Made by a program: the position numbers and the translations under genes
The notes under the pieces: model-generated
Told to the model about the DNA's origin: nothing
Database searches by the model: none
What the model saw: the letters and a program-made list of their open reading frames with translations, nothing else
In this document: positions 1 through 8,657 of the stretch, one piece after another
Position numbering within the stretch: position 1 is the stretch's first letter
How the letters are laid out: every line of letters starts with the position of its first letter
Assembly (NCBI RefSeq): GCF_927798115.1
Contig: NZ_CAKMMG010000001.1
Coordinates: forward strand, 1,116,001 to 1,180,000
Source: Paenibacillus auburnensis
GTDB taxonomy: Bacteria > Bacillota > Bacilli > Paenibacillales > Paenibacillaceae
Reading direction: 5' to 3'
DNA: 64,000 bases

Positions 1-69
1 AAAGGCGAAAACGTGAACATTATGCCAGAGTATGTACATCTACAGCTTGTTTGCGCTTCCATTTTGCGG

Positions 70-97
70 CGGGCACACGGTGCCCGTCCTCTTTTTC
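70..97 (+). terminator. Rho-independent terminator of an off-window gene
   Basis: A 7-bp perfect stem (CGGGCAC / GTGCCCG) with a 3-nt loop is followed by a T-rich run. It points rightward and probably ends a plus-strand transcript that starts left of the window. Confidence 0.7.
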
Positions 98-133
98 TAG
101 GATGGCAACCGATTAAGCCCGGATTTGAGTGTA

Positions 134-589
134 CTAAAGCTTTTCTGAAATAATCCGCTCCAGCAAAACATCGCAGCCGGCATTGATAAGGTCATAGACC
201 TGCTCAAAATTACCTGTAAAATAAGGGTCCGGTACCTCACGCAGTTCTTCGTCCGGCAGCAAATCCATGAAAAACAGCAGCTCTGCCTTATCCCCGCCGG
301 GAAGCTTGCGGACATTGACGCCGTTGGAGTTGTCCATGCAGATGATATATTGAAACTTCTCAAAATCACCACTGCTCACCAGACGTGCTGTCATATTCTC
401 ATAGCTAATCCCCTTCTGGTCGAGAATACGCCGGGTCCCTTCATGCGGCACTTTACCAATATGCCAATCCCCTGTTCCTGCAGAATCCACACCGATACGC
501 TCTGACAGATGGCGTTCCGCGATTTTGCTGCGGAGAACTGCCTCAGCCATAGGCGAACGGCAGATATTACCCAGACATACGAATAACAC
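134..589 (-). CDS. low molecular weight protein-tyrosine/arginine phosphatase
   Basis: Cytoplasmic phosphatase of the LMW-PTP family (YwlE/YfkJ type), which hydrolyses phosphotyrosine or phosphoarginine through a cysteinyl-phosphate intermediate. The P-loop CLGNICRS, matching C-X5-R-S, lies at the extreme N-terminus, and the general-acid motif DPYF lies near residue 115. The predicted length of 151 aa is normal for the family. I chose the GTG at 589, immediately before the P-loop strand. A strong GGGAGGTGAG lies upstream, although its spacing to this GTG is long. An ATG at 676 would add 29 residues with no ribosome site. The gene is divergent from thiN. Its substrate (Tyr-P or Arg-P) cannot be told from sequence. 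Confidence 0.9.
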   Translation of the reverse strand: MLFVCLGNICRSPMAEAVLRSKIAERHLSERIGVDSAGTGDWHIGKVPHEGTRRILDQKGISYENMTARLVSSGDFEKFQYIICMDNSNGVNVRKLPGGDKAELLFFMDLLPDEELREVPDPYFTGNFEQVYDLINAGCDVLLERIISEKL

Positions 590-696
590 ATTTACGATTT
601 CTCTCACCTCCCGGAGATCTTTTTTTTGCCATATAAACTGTGCGGCTTCTATATAGAAGAAACCCGCTCTATACATTTTACCGCTGCCTGGTCCAA

Positions 697-725
697 TTGT
701 ACAACTTTTCGATCTGCATTATACT
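697..725 (+). promoter_or_regulatory. sigma-A-type promoter for thiN
   Basis: TTGTAC (697-702) and TATACT (720-725) are separated by exactly 17 bases. They lie about 47 bases before the thiN start codon. Confidence 0.6.
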
Positions 726-771
726 TGTTCAGGGTGACAAACTATACATCAGAAGAAGGAGGGGGATTGTT

Positions 772-1413
772 TTGCCATCCAAACGAGTTGTTATATTCGC
801 CGGCGGTGCGCTGTCCGAGGACTTGCTGCAACAAATAGACGAAGATGATTTTATAATCGGAGCTGACCGCGGAGCTTTGTTCCTGGTTTCCCATGGCTTT
901 ACACCGGATATTGCTGTCGGCGACTTTGATTCCGTCAGCCCGGAAGCGCTGGAACAGATTCAAGCAGGCAGTAAACAAACAATTACCTGCGACCCGATCG
1001 ACAAGGATTTGACCGACAGTGAAATGGCGCTTGACCTGGCACTGGGCACCCAGCCTGAATCCATCCTGCTGATGGGTGTAACAGGCACACGAATGGACCA
1101 CACTCTGGCCGGCATCCAGATGATGACGAGAGCAATGCAGCGGCAGGTGAGCTGTTCAGTGATGGATTCACATAATTATATCACCCTTACCGGGTCGCAA
1201 GCTTTTGTTCAGGAACGCGGATTCACCTATGTCTCCCTGCTCCCCCTGACACCGGAAGTAACAGGAATCACCCTGCAGGGCTTTCAATATCCTTTGGAGA
1301 ATGCCACGTTGAAACTGGGCCAATCTCTGGCTGTCAGCAACCGGCTGATCGAGGAGTCCGGCACGGTTACTATCCAAAGCGGACTGTTGCTGATCATCCA
1401 AAGCAGGGATTAA
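772..1413 (+). CDS. thiN: thiamine pyrophosphokinase
   Basis: Transfers pyrophosphate from ATP to thiamine to make thiamine diphosphate, the last salvage step, in the cytoplasm. All family signatures are visible in order: GADRGA near residue 38, GDFDS near 58, the KDLTDSE acidic motif near 83 and GVTGTRMDH near 102, followed by a C-terminal beta-rich domain. The 213-aa length matches Bacillus ThiN. The start is TTG at 772, because AAGGAGG ends nine bases before it; the upstream in-frame ATG at 640 has no ribosome site. A strong terminator follows, so the gene appears monocistronic. No TPP riboswitch was seen in the leader. Confidence 0.93.
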   Translation: MPSKRVVIFAGGALSEDLLQQIDEDDFIIGADRGALFLVSHGFTPDIAVGDFDSVSPEALEQIQAGSKQTITCDPIDKDLTDSEMALDLALGTQPESILLMGVTGTRMDHTLAGIQMMTRAMQRQVSCSVMDSHNYITLTGSQAFVQERGFTYVSLLPLTPEVTGITLQGFQYPLENATLKLGQSLAVSNRLIEESGTVTIQSGLLLIIQSRD

Positions 1414-1461
1414 TACATAGAAATCCGGAGACATCGTTGTAACCTTTGTTTCAAAACCTAA

Positions 1462-1504
1462 AAACCGGGAATCCCTTGCCAGATAAGGAGTTCCCGGTTT
1501 TTTT
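1462..1504 (+). terminator. Rho-independent terminator of thiN
   Basis: Inverted repeat AAACCGGGAA (1462-1471) / TTCCCGGTTT (1491-1500), followed by a run of T. Confidence 0.9.
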
Positions 1505-1692
1505 GCGTCTATTAGAACGATAAATATTAAATTTTTGTAACTTTTAATGATTTTTTAATAAAACGCTTCCAACCCGCTCCCAGCTTGAATCCAAGACAGT
1601 TATGGGAAAATATAGGCGGTGAATAAACTGATATACTACGAAACAGAGAAAGAAGAATACAAGATAGATACAAACCTGGGAGGTACTACAAC

Positions 1693-2199
1693 ATGAACAA
1701 GCAACAATGGTTCAAACAAGCGATTATCGTGGGGATAAGCACTACAATTGGCCTAAGCACTCTGATGGCTACAGGAGCCGGTACAGCACCAGTTGCTGCC
1801 GCATCGGTATCGTCCTCTACTGGACAAAGCATTGTAAACTTAGGCAAAAAATATTTGGGTGTGCGTTATCAGTTCGGCGCATCTACTTCTACTACTAGAT
1901 ATTTTGACTGCTCCTCTTTTACTAAATATATCTTCGCCAAATATGGCATTAACCTGCCGCGTACTTCTGTTGCTCAATCAAAAGTCGGAAAAGCCGTATC
2001 CAAAGCGAATCTCCGTGTTGGCGATCTGGTCTTCTTCTCCAGCGGCAGCAGAGCTAATGGTAAAAACGTGACTCACGTAGCGGTATACGCCGGCAACGGC
2101 AAGATTCTACACACGTATGGTTCCCCCGGTGTCACAGTGTCAAACCTGAACTCCGGCAACTGGAAAAGAACCTACCTGAAGGCACGCCGCGTACTGTAG
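1693..2199 (+). CDS. secreted NlpC/P60 cell-wall peptidase
   Basis: Predicted exported cysteine peptidase that cuts peptide crosslinks or stems of peptidoglycan. The protein is 168 aa. A Sec signal peptide (basic start, hydrophobic stretch to about residue 35) precedes a single NlpC/P60 domain. The catalytic Cys is in FDCSSF near residue 73, the His in VTHVAVYAG near 128, and the third polar residue is His in ILHTYG. No LysM or SH3 wall-binding domain is present, so it is a minimal D,L-endopeptidase. Start ATG with GGGAGG nine bases upstream. It stands alone, convergent with the response-regulator gene only 16 bases downstream. The 280-base gap before it holds the thiN terminator and an AT-rich leader without an obvious operator. 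Confidence 0.92.
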   Translation: MNKQQWFKQAIIVGISTTIGLSTLMATGAGTAPVAAASVSSSTGQSIVNLGKKYLGVRYQFGASTSTTRYFDCSSFTKYIFAKYGINLPRTSVAQSKVGKAVSKANLRVGDLVFFSSGSRANGKNVTHVAVYAGNGKILHTYGSPGVTVSNLNSGNWKRTYLKARRVL

Positions 2200-2215
2200 A
2201 GCTTCTTAATAACAA

Positions 2216-2965
2216 TCAGCCTGCAGGGCCGCCTTCGGGCGCCCTCATTATATATCCGGTTCCGCGTACCGTATGAATCAGCTTATTGCGATGGCCTTTG
2301 TCAACCTTCATGCGGATATGTCTGATATAGACATCTACCACATTGGTGTCTGCAGGAAAGTGATACCCCCACACCTGCCTTAAGATTTCGTCCCGGGGAC
2401 AAATTTCCCCTTGATGCAGAGCGAGATAATAGAGCAGATCAAATTCTTTGGGGGTCAGCATGAGCTCGATTCCATCCCGGCTGACCAGCCGGCGGCTGGA
2501 GTCGAGCATTAGGCCATCGACCTTAAGCAGGGATTCAAGGCCGCGCCGTCGTCCCGTAAGCCAGAGCAGGTTCATTACTCTGCATCTGAACTCACCCATG
2601 TGCAGCGGCTGTTGCATATATTCATTTCCACCCGCTTCAAATACCGCAACGGCATCATCGCCAGCACCCTCACTTGCAATAACCATCACCGGCAAAAAGG
2701 TCCCCTGTGCCCGGAACTCCGAAACGATGCTCCAACCGGCCCATTCCCCGGCATTTAGCAGCTCCGCCAGAAGCAGAACGGGATGAACTCTGGCTAATAA
2801 TAAGCGAAGATCCTCGAGATCTTCGCTTATTGCCGTCTGCAGCCCCAGACTGCCGAGAGCTTCTTCAATCTGCAAATGTACCTTTTCCCTGTTGCGGATG
2901 CTTTCCTGCGTTTCACCGGCTTCACGGGCAGTCCCAGATATATACCAGGCGATGATTTCGTTCAT
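2216..2965 (-). CDS. orphan OmpR-type response regulator with degenerate receiver
   Basis: The 249-aa protein has an N-terminal receiver-like domain (about 1-135) and a clear C-terminal winged helix (about 155-245) with LTPKEFDLLYYLA and VDVYIRHIRMKVD, typical of OmpR/PhoB DNA-binding domains. The receiver lacks the usual chemistry. The phospho-acceptor strand reads VLLLAELLNAG with no Asp, the acidic pair at the N-terminus is absent, and the conserved Lys before Pro is replaced (YMQQPLHM). It is therefore unlikely to be controlled by a classical sensor kinase, and none is encoded nearby. I chose ATG 2965, preceded by GGGGAGGGGAG; the longer frame to 3058 has no ribosome site. Its targets are unknown. 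Confidence 0.82.
   Translation of the reverse strand: MNEIIAWYISGTAREAGETQESIRNREKVHLQIEEALGSLGLQTAISEDLEDLRLLLARVHPVLLLAELLNAGEWAGWSIVSEFRAQGTFLPVMVIASEGAGDDAVAVFEAGGNEYMQQPLHMGEFRCRVMNLLWLTGRRRGLESLLKVDGLMLDSSRRLVSRDGIELMLTPKEFDLLYYLALHQGEICPRDEILRQVWGYHFPADTNVVDVYIRHIRMKVDKGHRNKLIHTVRGTGYIMRAPEGGPAG
2799..2831. repeat. perfect 14-bp inverted repeat inside the regulator gene
   Basis: AATAAGCGAAGATC (2799-2812) and its exact reverse complement (2818-2831) flank a 5-base loop, inside codons for the linker ending the first receiver helix. Such a long perfect hairpin in coding DNA is unusual. Confidence 0.9.
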
Positions 2966-3045
2966 GGTCTCCCCTCCCCGCATCCTTTTCAGCCTTGCGG
3001 CAGTACACCAGCCGCAGATCAAGCTTAGATTTCCCCCAAAGCAAA

Positions 3046-3072
3046 GAGACCATTCCACATAGGAACGGTCTC
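3046..3072 (-). terminator. possible weak terminator of the ThiF-like gene
   Basis: Eleven-base stem with one G-U pair (GAGACCRTTCC) and a 5-base loop, followed on the minus strand by TTTGCTTT. The T-run is poor. Confidence 0.4.
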
Positions 3073-3091
3073 CACAATAAGTTTTACTACA

Positions 3092-4147
3092 TTAACCAAA
3101 ATACCGGTGATATACGCTGCGGGCGGCTGCTACATCACTAGTCCCATGAATCAGAGCCCGCCCGTCGGCAAAAATCACCAGACGGTAAGGTTCCTCCGTA
3201 AACGAAACGAGATAAGGATTGCTCTCGACCTTTCCGCTTCCCAACCTGGAGAGCCGTGCAGCCGTCTCCTGCAAATCCAGCTTTTGGCGGTGTGCCGGCC
3301 GGATTTGTACAGTATCCCTACCGCATAACACATCACTGCGTTCTGTATTAGCAGCGGTCAGATAAGGATAAATCGCATGGCTGCCACAGGACGGGCAATC
3401 CGCCTTCTTCGCCGCCTTTACCCCAATCTCCTGGTGCTCATTGCGCCACACATCAAAACTCAGTAGCTTGTCCCGAAGCTGGCCCTGCCGCCCCCCTAGC
3501 AATTTGAGCGCTTCAGCAGTTCCGTTAGCCGTAACTAGCTGTACCGCCTGCGGCAGAATGCCAGCAGTGTCACAGGTATCTCCGCCGAGCGGAACGGTAC
3601 CCAGCAGACAGTTCAGACAAGGAGTTTCTCCCGGCAGAATCGTGTAGGTTATCCCGTAGCTGCCGACACAAGCTCCATAAATCCAGGGAATCCCGTGTTT
3701 CTGAGCCATGTCATTGATTATCAGCCGTGTATCAAAGTTATCTGTACCGTCCATGATGAGGTCCACTCCGGGCAGCAGGCCTTCCAGCTCTTCCGCACGA
3801 ACATCCAACACATGGGCCTCAATCACGATCCCGGAATTAATCTGCTCCAGCCTGGCTTTTGCAGCCTCAGCCTTTGGCATTCTGCTGCTGGCATCTGCTT
3901 CTGTATATAGCTGTTGCCGCTGTAGATTACTCCACTCCACATAGTCCCGGTCGGCAAGAATCAGTCTTCCGACACCGCAGCGGGCGAGTGTCTCAGCAAT
4001 GCCGGTACCGAGCGCACCTGCACCGATGATTAACACACTCGAACGGGCGAGGCCCGCCTGCCCCTCCGCCCCAAACGGTGCAAAGCGGACTTGGCGCGAA
4101 TAGCGGCCGTCTCTACCTGAACTATTGATATCTTCACTATGGCTCAT
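3092..4147 (-). CDS. ThiF/MoeB/HesA-family E1-like adenylyltransferase
   Basis: Probable enzyme that adenylates the C-terminal Gly of a ubiquitin-like sulfur carrier (ThiS or MoaD type). The 351-aa protein has the ATP-binding GAGALGTGIAE near residue 43, the adenylation-site DRDYVEWSNLQRQ near 66, DGTDNFDTR near 131 and Cys pairs CLNC and CPSC that should bind zinc. A further Cys in GGDTCDTAGIL sits at the usual catalytic position. The final roughly 90 residues form an extra domain I do not recognise. Start ATG 4147 is preferred over 4165, because a GGGGGG tract lies upstream of it. No ThiS or MoaD gene is present in the window, so thiamine versus molybdopterin cannot be decided; the nearby thiN is only suggestive. 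Confidence 0.85.
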   Translation of the reverse strand: MSHSEDINSSGRDGRYSRQVRFAPFGAEGQAGLARSSVLIIGAGALGTGIAETLARCGVGRLILADRDYVEWSNLQRQQLYTEADASSRMPKAEAAKARLEQINSGIVIEAHVLDVRAEELEGLLPGVDLIMDGTDNFDTRLIINDMAQKHGIPWIYGACVGSYGITYTILPGETPCLNCLLGTVPLGGDTCDTAGILPQAVQLVTANGTAEALKLLGGRQGQLRDKLLSFDVWRNEHQEIGVKAAKKADCPSCGSHAIYPYLTAANTERSDVLCGRDTVQIRPAHRQKLDLQETAARLSRLGSGKVESNPYLVSFTEEPYRLVIFADGRALIHGTSDVAAARSVYHRYFG

Positions 4148-4169
4148 TCCTGACAGTCCCCCCATATTG

Positions 4170-4210
4170 AAAAGCCGGGAAACAGCAGCTGGTCCACTGC
4201 TTTTCCCCGG
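4170..4210 (-). terminator. terminator between ABC-F and ThiF-like genes
   Basis: Long imperfect stem CCGGGAAACAGCAG (4175-4188) / CTGCTTTTCCCCGG (4197-4210), with a short T-run on the minus strand. Confidence 0.6.
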
Positions 4211-4223
4211 ATTTTAGATTAAA

Positions 4224-5783
4224 CTATACCGTCTGTACCTGTGCTGACCACTGCTCGACATCCCAAATCTTCGTGACCCAATCCTCGTAGAAATCAGGTT
4301 CATGAGAGACAAGCAGAATCGTGCCTTTATACTCCTGCAATGCCCGTTTCAGCTCCGCCTTGGCTACGATGTCCAGGTGGTTCGTAGGTTCATCGAACAG
4401 AACCCAGTTGCTCTCACGCATCATCAGCTTGCATAGTCGCACCTTAGCCTGTTCACCCCCGCTCAGCATGCTAAGTGGACGGGTAATATGCTCGTTTTTC
4501 AGACCGCAGCGGGCCAGATGGCCGCGCACTTCATTCTGAGTAAGACTGGAAAATTCGTTCCACACGTCATCTATCGGTGTAATATTGGCTGCCTTAACCT
4601 CCTGCTGAAAGTAGGCTGCATTCAGATAATCACCCAGGTAGGTTTTACCGCTGTATACCGGAATTACGCCCAGAATCGACTTCAGCAGCGTGGATTTACC
4701 GACACCATTGCAGCCGACAATCGCAATCTTATCCCCGCGTTCAATCGTCATATTCAGCTTAGGCAGCAGCGGACGGTCGTAGCCGATTTCAAAGTCAATG
4801 CCCTCGAATACGGTTTTGCCGCTGGAGCGGCTCTCTTTGAACGAGAAGCTCGGCTTCGCCGCCTCCTCCGGCCGGTCAATCCGCTCAATGCGGTCGAGCT
4901 GCTTTTCACGGCTTTTCGCCCGCCCAGAAGTGGAAGCACGCGCTTTGTTTCGTTGGATGAAATCCTCCTGCTTCTTGATATAATCCCGCTGCTTCTCATA
5001 GGCCTCAATATGCTGGGCCTTGTTCATTTCCGCCATATCCAGAAATTTCTCATAGTTCGCAGTATAACGGGTCAGCTTGGCGAACTCCAGATGGTACACC
5101 ACATTAACGACTTTATTCATAAATTCAGTATCATGGGAAATCAGCAAAAAAGCATAAGGATACTGCTTCAGGTAGTTGGTCAGCCAGTCGATGTGCTCAA
5201 CATCCAGGTAGTTGGTAGGCTCATCCAGCAGCAGTACATTCGGCTTCTCCAGCAGCAGCTTGGCCAGCAGAACCTTCGTCCGTTGTCCTCCGCTCAGCGA
5301 AGCTACATCACGATCCAGACCGATTGCCGACAAACCCAGACCGTTGCCCATTTCCTCGACTTTAACATCAATCAGATAGAAATCTCCCATATCCAGCTGC
5401 TCCTGAATTTCACCCATCTGCTCCAGCAGCAGCTCCAGTTCTTCAGGTGAAGCATCGCCCATTTTCCCGGTAATCTCCATCATTTCACTCTCCAGCTCAA
5501 GCAGCGGCAGGAAAGCATCCTTCAGCACGTCACGCACCGTTTTACCTGGTGTAAGGTTCGTATGCTGATCCAGATAACCGTAGCGCACTCTCGGTGTCCA
5601 TTCTATTTTTCCGCTATCCTTCAGTAAGGTTCCGGTCAAAATATTCATCAGTGTCGACTTGCCGACGCCATTCGCTCCCACCAGTCCAACATGCTCGCCG
5701 GCCAGCAAGCGAAAGGACACATTCGTGAATAACTGCCGGTCTCCAAAGTTATGGGAAACGTCTTCTACAGTAAGTAAACTCAT
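4224..5783 (-). CDS. ABC-F family ATPase (ribosome-associated)
   Basis: Soluble duplicated ATPase of the ABC-F family. Family members act on the ribosome in translation quality control or antibiotic protection and carry no membrane segments. The 519-aa protein has two nucleotide-binding domains. The first Walker A is GANGVGKST (about 36-44) with signature LSGGQRTK; the second is GCNGVGKST with MLSGGEQAKVR. The P-site-interacting linker between them is charged and helical (near 240-310, with KKQEDFIQRNKARAS). The arrangement resembles the YkpA/YbiT subgroup of housekeeping ABC-F proteins rather than a known resistance determinant, but this is inference. ATG 5783 begins directly with the first beta strand. 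No leader peptide was seen upstream, so antibiotic induction is not indicated. Confidence 0.92.
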   Translation of the reverse strand: MSLLTVEDVSHNFGDRQLFTNVSFRLLAGEHVGLVGANGVGKSTLMNILTGTLLKDSGKIEWTPRVRYGYLDQHTNLTPGKTVRDVLKDAFLPLLELESEMMEITGKMGDASPEELELLLEQMGEIQEQLDMGDFYLIDVKVEEMGNGLGLSAIGLDRDVASLSGGQRTKVLLAKLLLEKPNVLLLDEPTNYLDVEHIDWLTNYLKQYPYAFLLISHDTEFMNKVVNVVYHLEFAKLTRYTANYEKFLDMAEMNKAQHIEAYEKQRDYIKKQEDFIQRNKARASTSGRAKSREKQLDRIERIDRPEEAAKPSFSFKESRSSGKTVFEGIDFEIGYDRPLLPKLNMTIERGDKIAIVGCNGVGKSTLLKSILGVIPVYSGKTYLGDYLNAAYFQQEVKAANITPIDDVWNEFSSLTQNEVRGHLARCGLKNEHITRPLSMLSGGEQAKVRLCKLMMRESNWVLFDEPTNHLDIVAKAELKRALQEYKGTILLVSHEPDFYEDWVTKIWDVEQWSAQVQTV

Positions 5784-5928
5784 AAATTCTCAGTAAGCTC
5801 CTATCTATTTTTAACATGAGGCCAATGTTCTGTCAGTACATATAACGACCATTTTAACACAAGTAAGGGCTCCACTGAAATAGGGATTTACCTATTCTGC
5901 GCTCCACAAGAAAATTAAATTGATATTT

Positions 5929-7428
5929 TTACATTTTTTTCTGAAATAACCCGCTTCGTTTTGCAGAAATATGGAGTCTGCCAGTCTTCCTCAGCAGCTG
6001 CCCTAGGACCTGAACTAACTTACCGTTATGCTCAAAAGGATCCTGTTGCAGTGGCAGGCTGCTCACCTCCACTTGTCCGCCCAATGCCGCAGCCAGCAGC
6101 TCCGCGGATGACCGGCTCGCCAGCGGCAGGCAAACCTGCCAGTTCGTATGAAGCGTAAGTCTGTTCCGGCGCAGCCAGTGCAGCGTATCCTCCAGCCGCC
6201 AGGCTGATCCGGAAGCCACCAGCAGCGGTATATCACTGTCTGTAAACTCCTCGAGTGCCCCTTCGTAACCGCCGGTTCCAAGATCCATCACGATATATGT
6301 ATAGTTTTTATTTAGCAGTTCCGTTAAATCACCTTTCACCGGACGCTGCCAGAAATCAATTCCTTTCCAGCTAAGCGGAGCCTCAGAAGTGCCCATTTTC
6401 CCTGAATGTACCGGAAAATCAAGCAGGCTGCAGATCCGATCATATATGGAAGATTCCGGGCTGAAGTCAACCCATGCGGTGGGACCCTTCCGGGCCAGAC
6501 CGCTGCTCACTGCTAGTGAGGTATGCGTCGTTCCAAGACCTGCGGATACGCCGAGCAGTGCAACAACAGCAGTCTGGCGCTTTACGGATAATGCCGGCCG
6601 TATCCCGCTTGTAGACGGTTCGACTATAGAATCTGAAAGAGGCTCAAGCGCCTGTAATACTTCTTCCGCGCTTTGAAATCTTTCCTCCGGATGATAGCGC
6701 AGGAGCCGCCGGATAACAGGAATCAGAGCCGCCGGAATTCTGGCGTTTAGCTTGGCTTCCATTCCCGGCACCCAGCGGCTGTACGACCCGCCGGAAACCA
6801 TATACAGCATAATCGCTCCCAGGCCGTACAGATCCGACGCTGGCCCGCTCTGCCCGCTGCCGTATTGCTCGGGAGCCGCGAAACCGGCGGTACCGAGCTT
6901 CTCCGTATCCTCTCCTGCTCCCTTTCTATAGCTGCGGGCGATTCCGAAGTCTATCAGCATCAGCCCGCCTGCTCCGGTCAGCATAATATTAGCCGGCTTA
7001 AGATCGCGGTATATAATCGGCGGATGCTGCCCATGCAAGAACGCAAGCACTTCCAGCAGCTGGCGGGTATAGGCAAGGATCCGTCCCGGCTCCAGCGGTT
7101 CAGCATTTGCCTTCATAGATTCGGCCAGTGTCACCCCTTCAATATAATCCATGATCATATACCAGTAGCCTTCTTTATCCGGCGCTAAAAAATCGGTAAC
7201 TCTCGGAAGCAGACGGTGGTTCAAAGAGATCAGCAGTTTCGCCTCCGCTTCCACGGCTCCCGCTGTCTTTTGATGGCTGATGCTTTCCTTAACCGCCCAC
7301 AGCTGCCCTGGCAGCCGCATATCCTCAGCCAAATAGACATGGCTCATTCCACCGGAGCCGATCAGGTTCATAATCCGGTACCGCTCTCCTATTAACTGTC
7401 CGGGTGCCAGTTTTGTTTGAAAGGTCAT
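5929..7428 (-). CDS. Hanks-type Ser/Thr kinase fused to MinD/ParA-like P-loop domain
   Basis: A 499-aa two-domain protein. Residues 10-265 are a protein kinase: Gly loop GSGGMSHVY (24-32), Lys47 in WAVKES, catalytic loop YRDLKPANI (140-148; Tyr replaces the usual His) and DFG at 160-162. Residues 285-480 resemble a MinD/ParA-like ATPase: a hydrophobic strand, then GVSAGLGTTHTSLA (293-306), a deviant Walker A, and later VMDLGTGG in the position of the Walker B/switch II strand. No transmembrane segment or PASTA repeat is present, so it differs from PrkC and should be cytoplasmic. I chose ATG 7428, with AGGGGG nine bases upstream. Substrates are unknown. The fusion may couple phosphorylation to a spatial or secretion ATPase. 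Confidence 0.85.
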   Translation of the reverse strand: MTFQTKLAPGQLIGERYRIMNLIGSGGMSHVYLAEDMRLPGQLWAVKESISHQKTAGAVEAEAKLLISLNHRLLPRVTDFLAPDKEGYWYMIMDYIEGVTLAESMKANAEPLEPGRILAYTRQLLEVLAFLHGQHPPIIYRDLKPANIMLTGAGGLMLIDFGIARSYRKGAGEDTEKLGTAGFAAPEQYGSGQSGPASDLYGLGAIMLYMVSGGSYSRWVPGMEAKLNARIPAALIPVIRRLLRYHPEERFQSAEEVLQALEPLSDSIVEPSTSGIRPALSVKRQTAVVALLGVSAGLGTTHTSLAVSSGLARKGPTAWVDFSPESSIYDRICSLLDFPVHSGKMGTSEAPLSWKGIDFWQRPVKGDLTELLNKNYTYIVMDLGTGGYEGALEEFTDSDIPLLVASGSAWRLEDTLHWLRRNRLTLHTNWQVCLPLASRSSAELLAAALGGQVEVSSLPLQQDPFEHNGKLVQVLGQLLRKTGRLHISAKRSGLFQKKM

Positions 7429-7588
7429 CGTTAACATCCCCCTGATTAAACTTATACAAAATCCTATTTATATAACAAAAAAAGAGAAAGCACGCCGCAG
7501 CTGATGCCATCCGGTACGAGGCCGGTGGTGCAGACAACGGGATACTTTCCCTTTGGATGATACAATTTAGCGATAATATTTCATCTGA

Positions 7589-8656
7589 TTAATATTTAAT
7601 CATATAAAGCGTTATCTCGTCACGGTTATGGAACAGCTGTTTCGCCCGCTGAACCTGCATCCGCTCGCCTTCAAACATGGCGATAATCTCCTTGATTACA
7701 GCCAGCGGCTTCTTGTGCATCAGCTTCACTGTGACTACCGCTGTTCCGCCAGGTGCAAGGCTGTGGAGCAGGCCGGTGACCAGCTTCGCCATCAACTTCG
7801 GACTCCAGCTCATATCGCAGACCAGCAGATCAAATTCATTATCCCGGAATTTGACTTCCCCGGCATTTTTGCGCAAGATCTTCAGCCCGGGCAGATTGCG
7901 GAGCGATTCATGCATCAGTGCAGGATCAACCGCGGTTACTTTAAGTCCGCGTTCCAGCAGGAATGAGGTCCAGCCGCCGGGTGAAGCACCAATATCAACC
8001 GCATTACGGAAGCTTGAGAACGGAATGGCAAATTCCTTCTCCGCCTCCATCAGTTTGAATTTCGCCCGTGAGATCTGTCCGTCTTCCTTGCGGAAGCGGA
8101 TCATACCGCCGTTCCAGCTGGACAGATTGTCCTCAGGCCGGGACACCCCGGCGTAAAGCGCTTCTCCATCTGCATAGACGGAAATCACCCAGGCAGGGTC
8201 CTGCACGGTGAAATCAGCCTCCAGGCTTTGCACCCGCTCCTGCAGCCACTCGCGCAGCTCACCAGGGCTGTCCTGCCAGAACGAGGTCGCTCCCTTGCGG
8301 ACATGCAGCGACACCTTCTCACCTTCCAGCTCGCTGCGGCGGCTTAAATAAACGGCCAACCGTTCCAAAGCGGAGAGATCACCCTGATCCTGAAACTGTA
8401 CCGGCTGAATATGCCGCAGGAAGATCGGCAGATTCGCGCTAAGTACCCGCGATACTTCTTCCGGTTCACCCTCCAGTGTGGCCAGGAAAATCTCTCCCGG
8501 CAGCAGCAGCGTGCTTTTCACCGCCCCGAACAGGCGGCGAAGCTCTTCCTGAGCGTATGGGGCAAAGCCGTGATTGGCCGTGCAGATGTAACGTGAAAGA
8601 ATCTTTTCTTCCGGAGCAGCAGTCTGCTCTCCGGTTGCTTGTGTTAAATCGTTCAA
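7589..8656 (-). CDS. RlmM/FtsJ-like 2'-O-methyltransferase
   Basis: Predicted SAM-dependent RNA 2'-O-ribose methyltransferase. The C-terminal half has motif I DIGASPGGWTSFL (about residue 220), VDPALM, the catalytic-type Asp in LLVCDMSWSP, and Lys in VTVKLMHKK, consistent with the K-D-K-E set of FtsJ enzymes. The N-terminal half (about 20-180) is compatible with the THUMP-like region of RlmM (YgdE), which methylates 23S rRNA. The start TTG 8656 is chosen because GGAGG lies eight bases before it; the TTG begins one base after the TGA of the upstream ABC gene, implying translational coupling. It is the last gene of a six-gene operon. Length is 355 aa. Confidence 0.8.
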   Translation of the reverse strand: MNDLTQATGEQTAAPEEKILSRYICTANHGFAPYAQEELRRLFGAVKSTLLLPGEIFLATLEGEPEEVSRVLSANLPIFLRHIQPVQFQDQGDLSALERLAVYLSRRSELEGEKVSLHVRKGATSFWQDSPGELREWLQERVQSLEADFTVQDPAWVISVYADGEALYAGVSRPEDNLSSWNGGMIRFRKEDGQISRAKFKLMEAEKEFAIPFSSFRNAVDIGASPGGWTSFLLERGLKVTAVDPALMHESLRNLPGLKILRKNAGEVKFRDNEFDLLVCDMSWSPKLMAKLVTGLLHSLAPGGTAVVTVKLMHKKPLAVIKEIIAMFEGERMQVQRAKQLFHNRDEITLYMIKY

Positions 8657-8657
8657 A

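Noticed and set aside
4488-5450. 320-codon plus-strand frame
   Set aside because: Antisense shadow of the ABC-F gene; Leu/Gln-rich translation typical of reversed coding DNA.
4224-5783. ABC-F gene as an inducible antibiotic-resistance determinant
   Set aside because: No leader peptide or attenuator upstream, and motifs fit a housekeeping YkpA/YbiT-like member.
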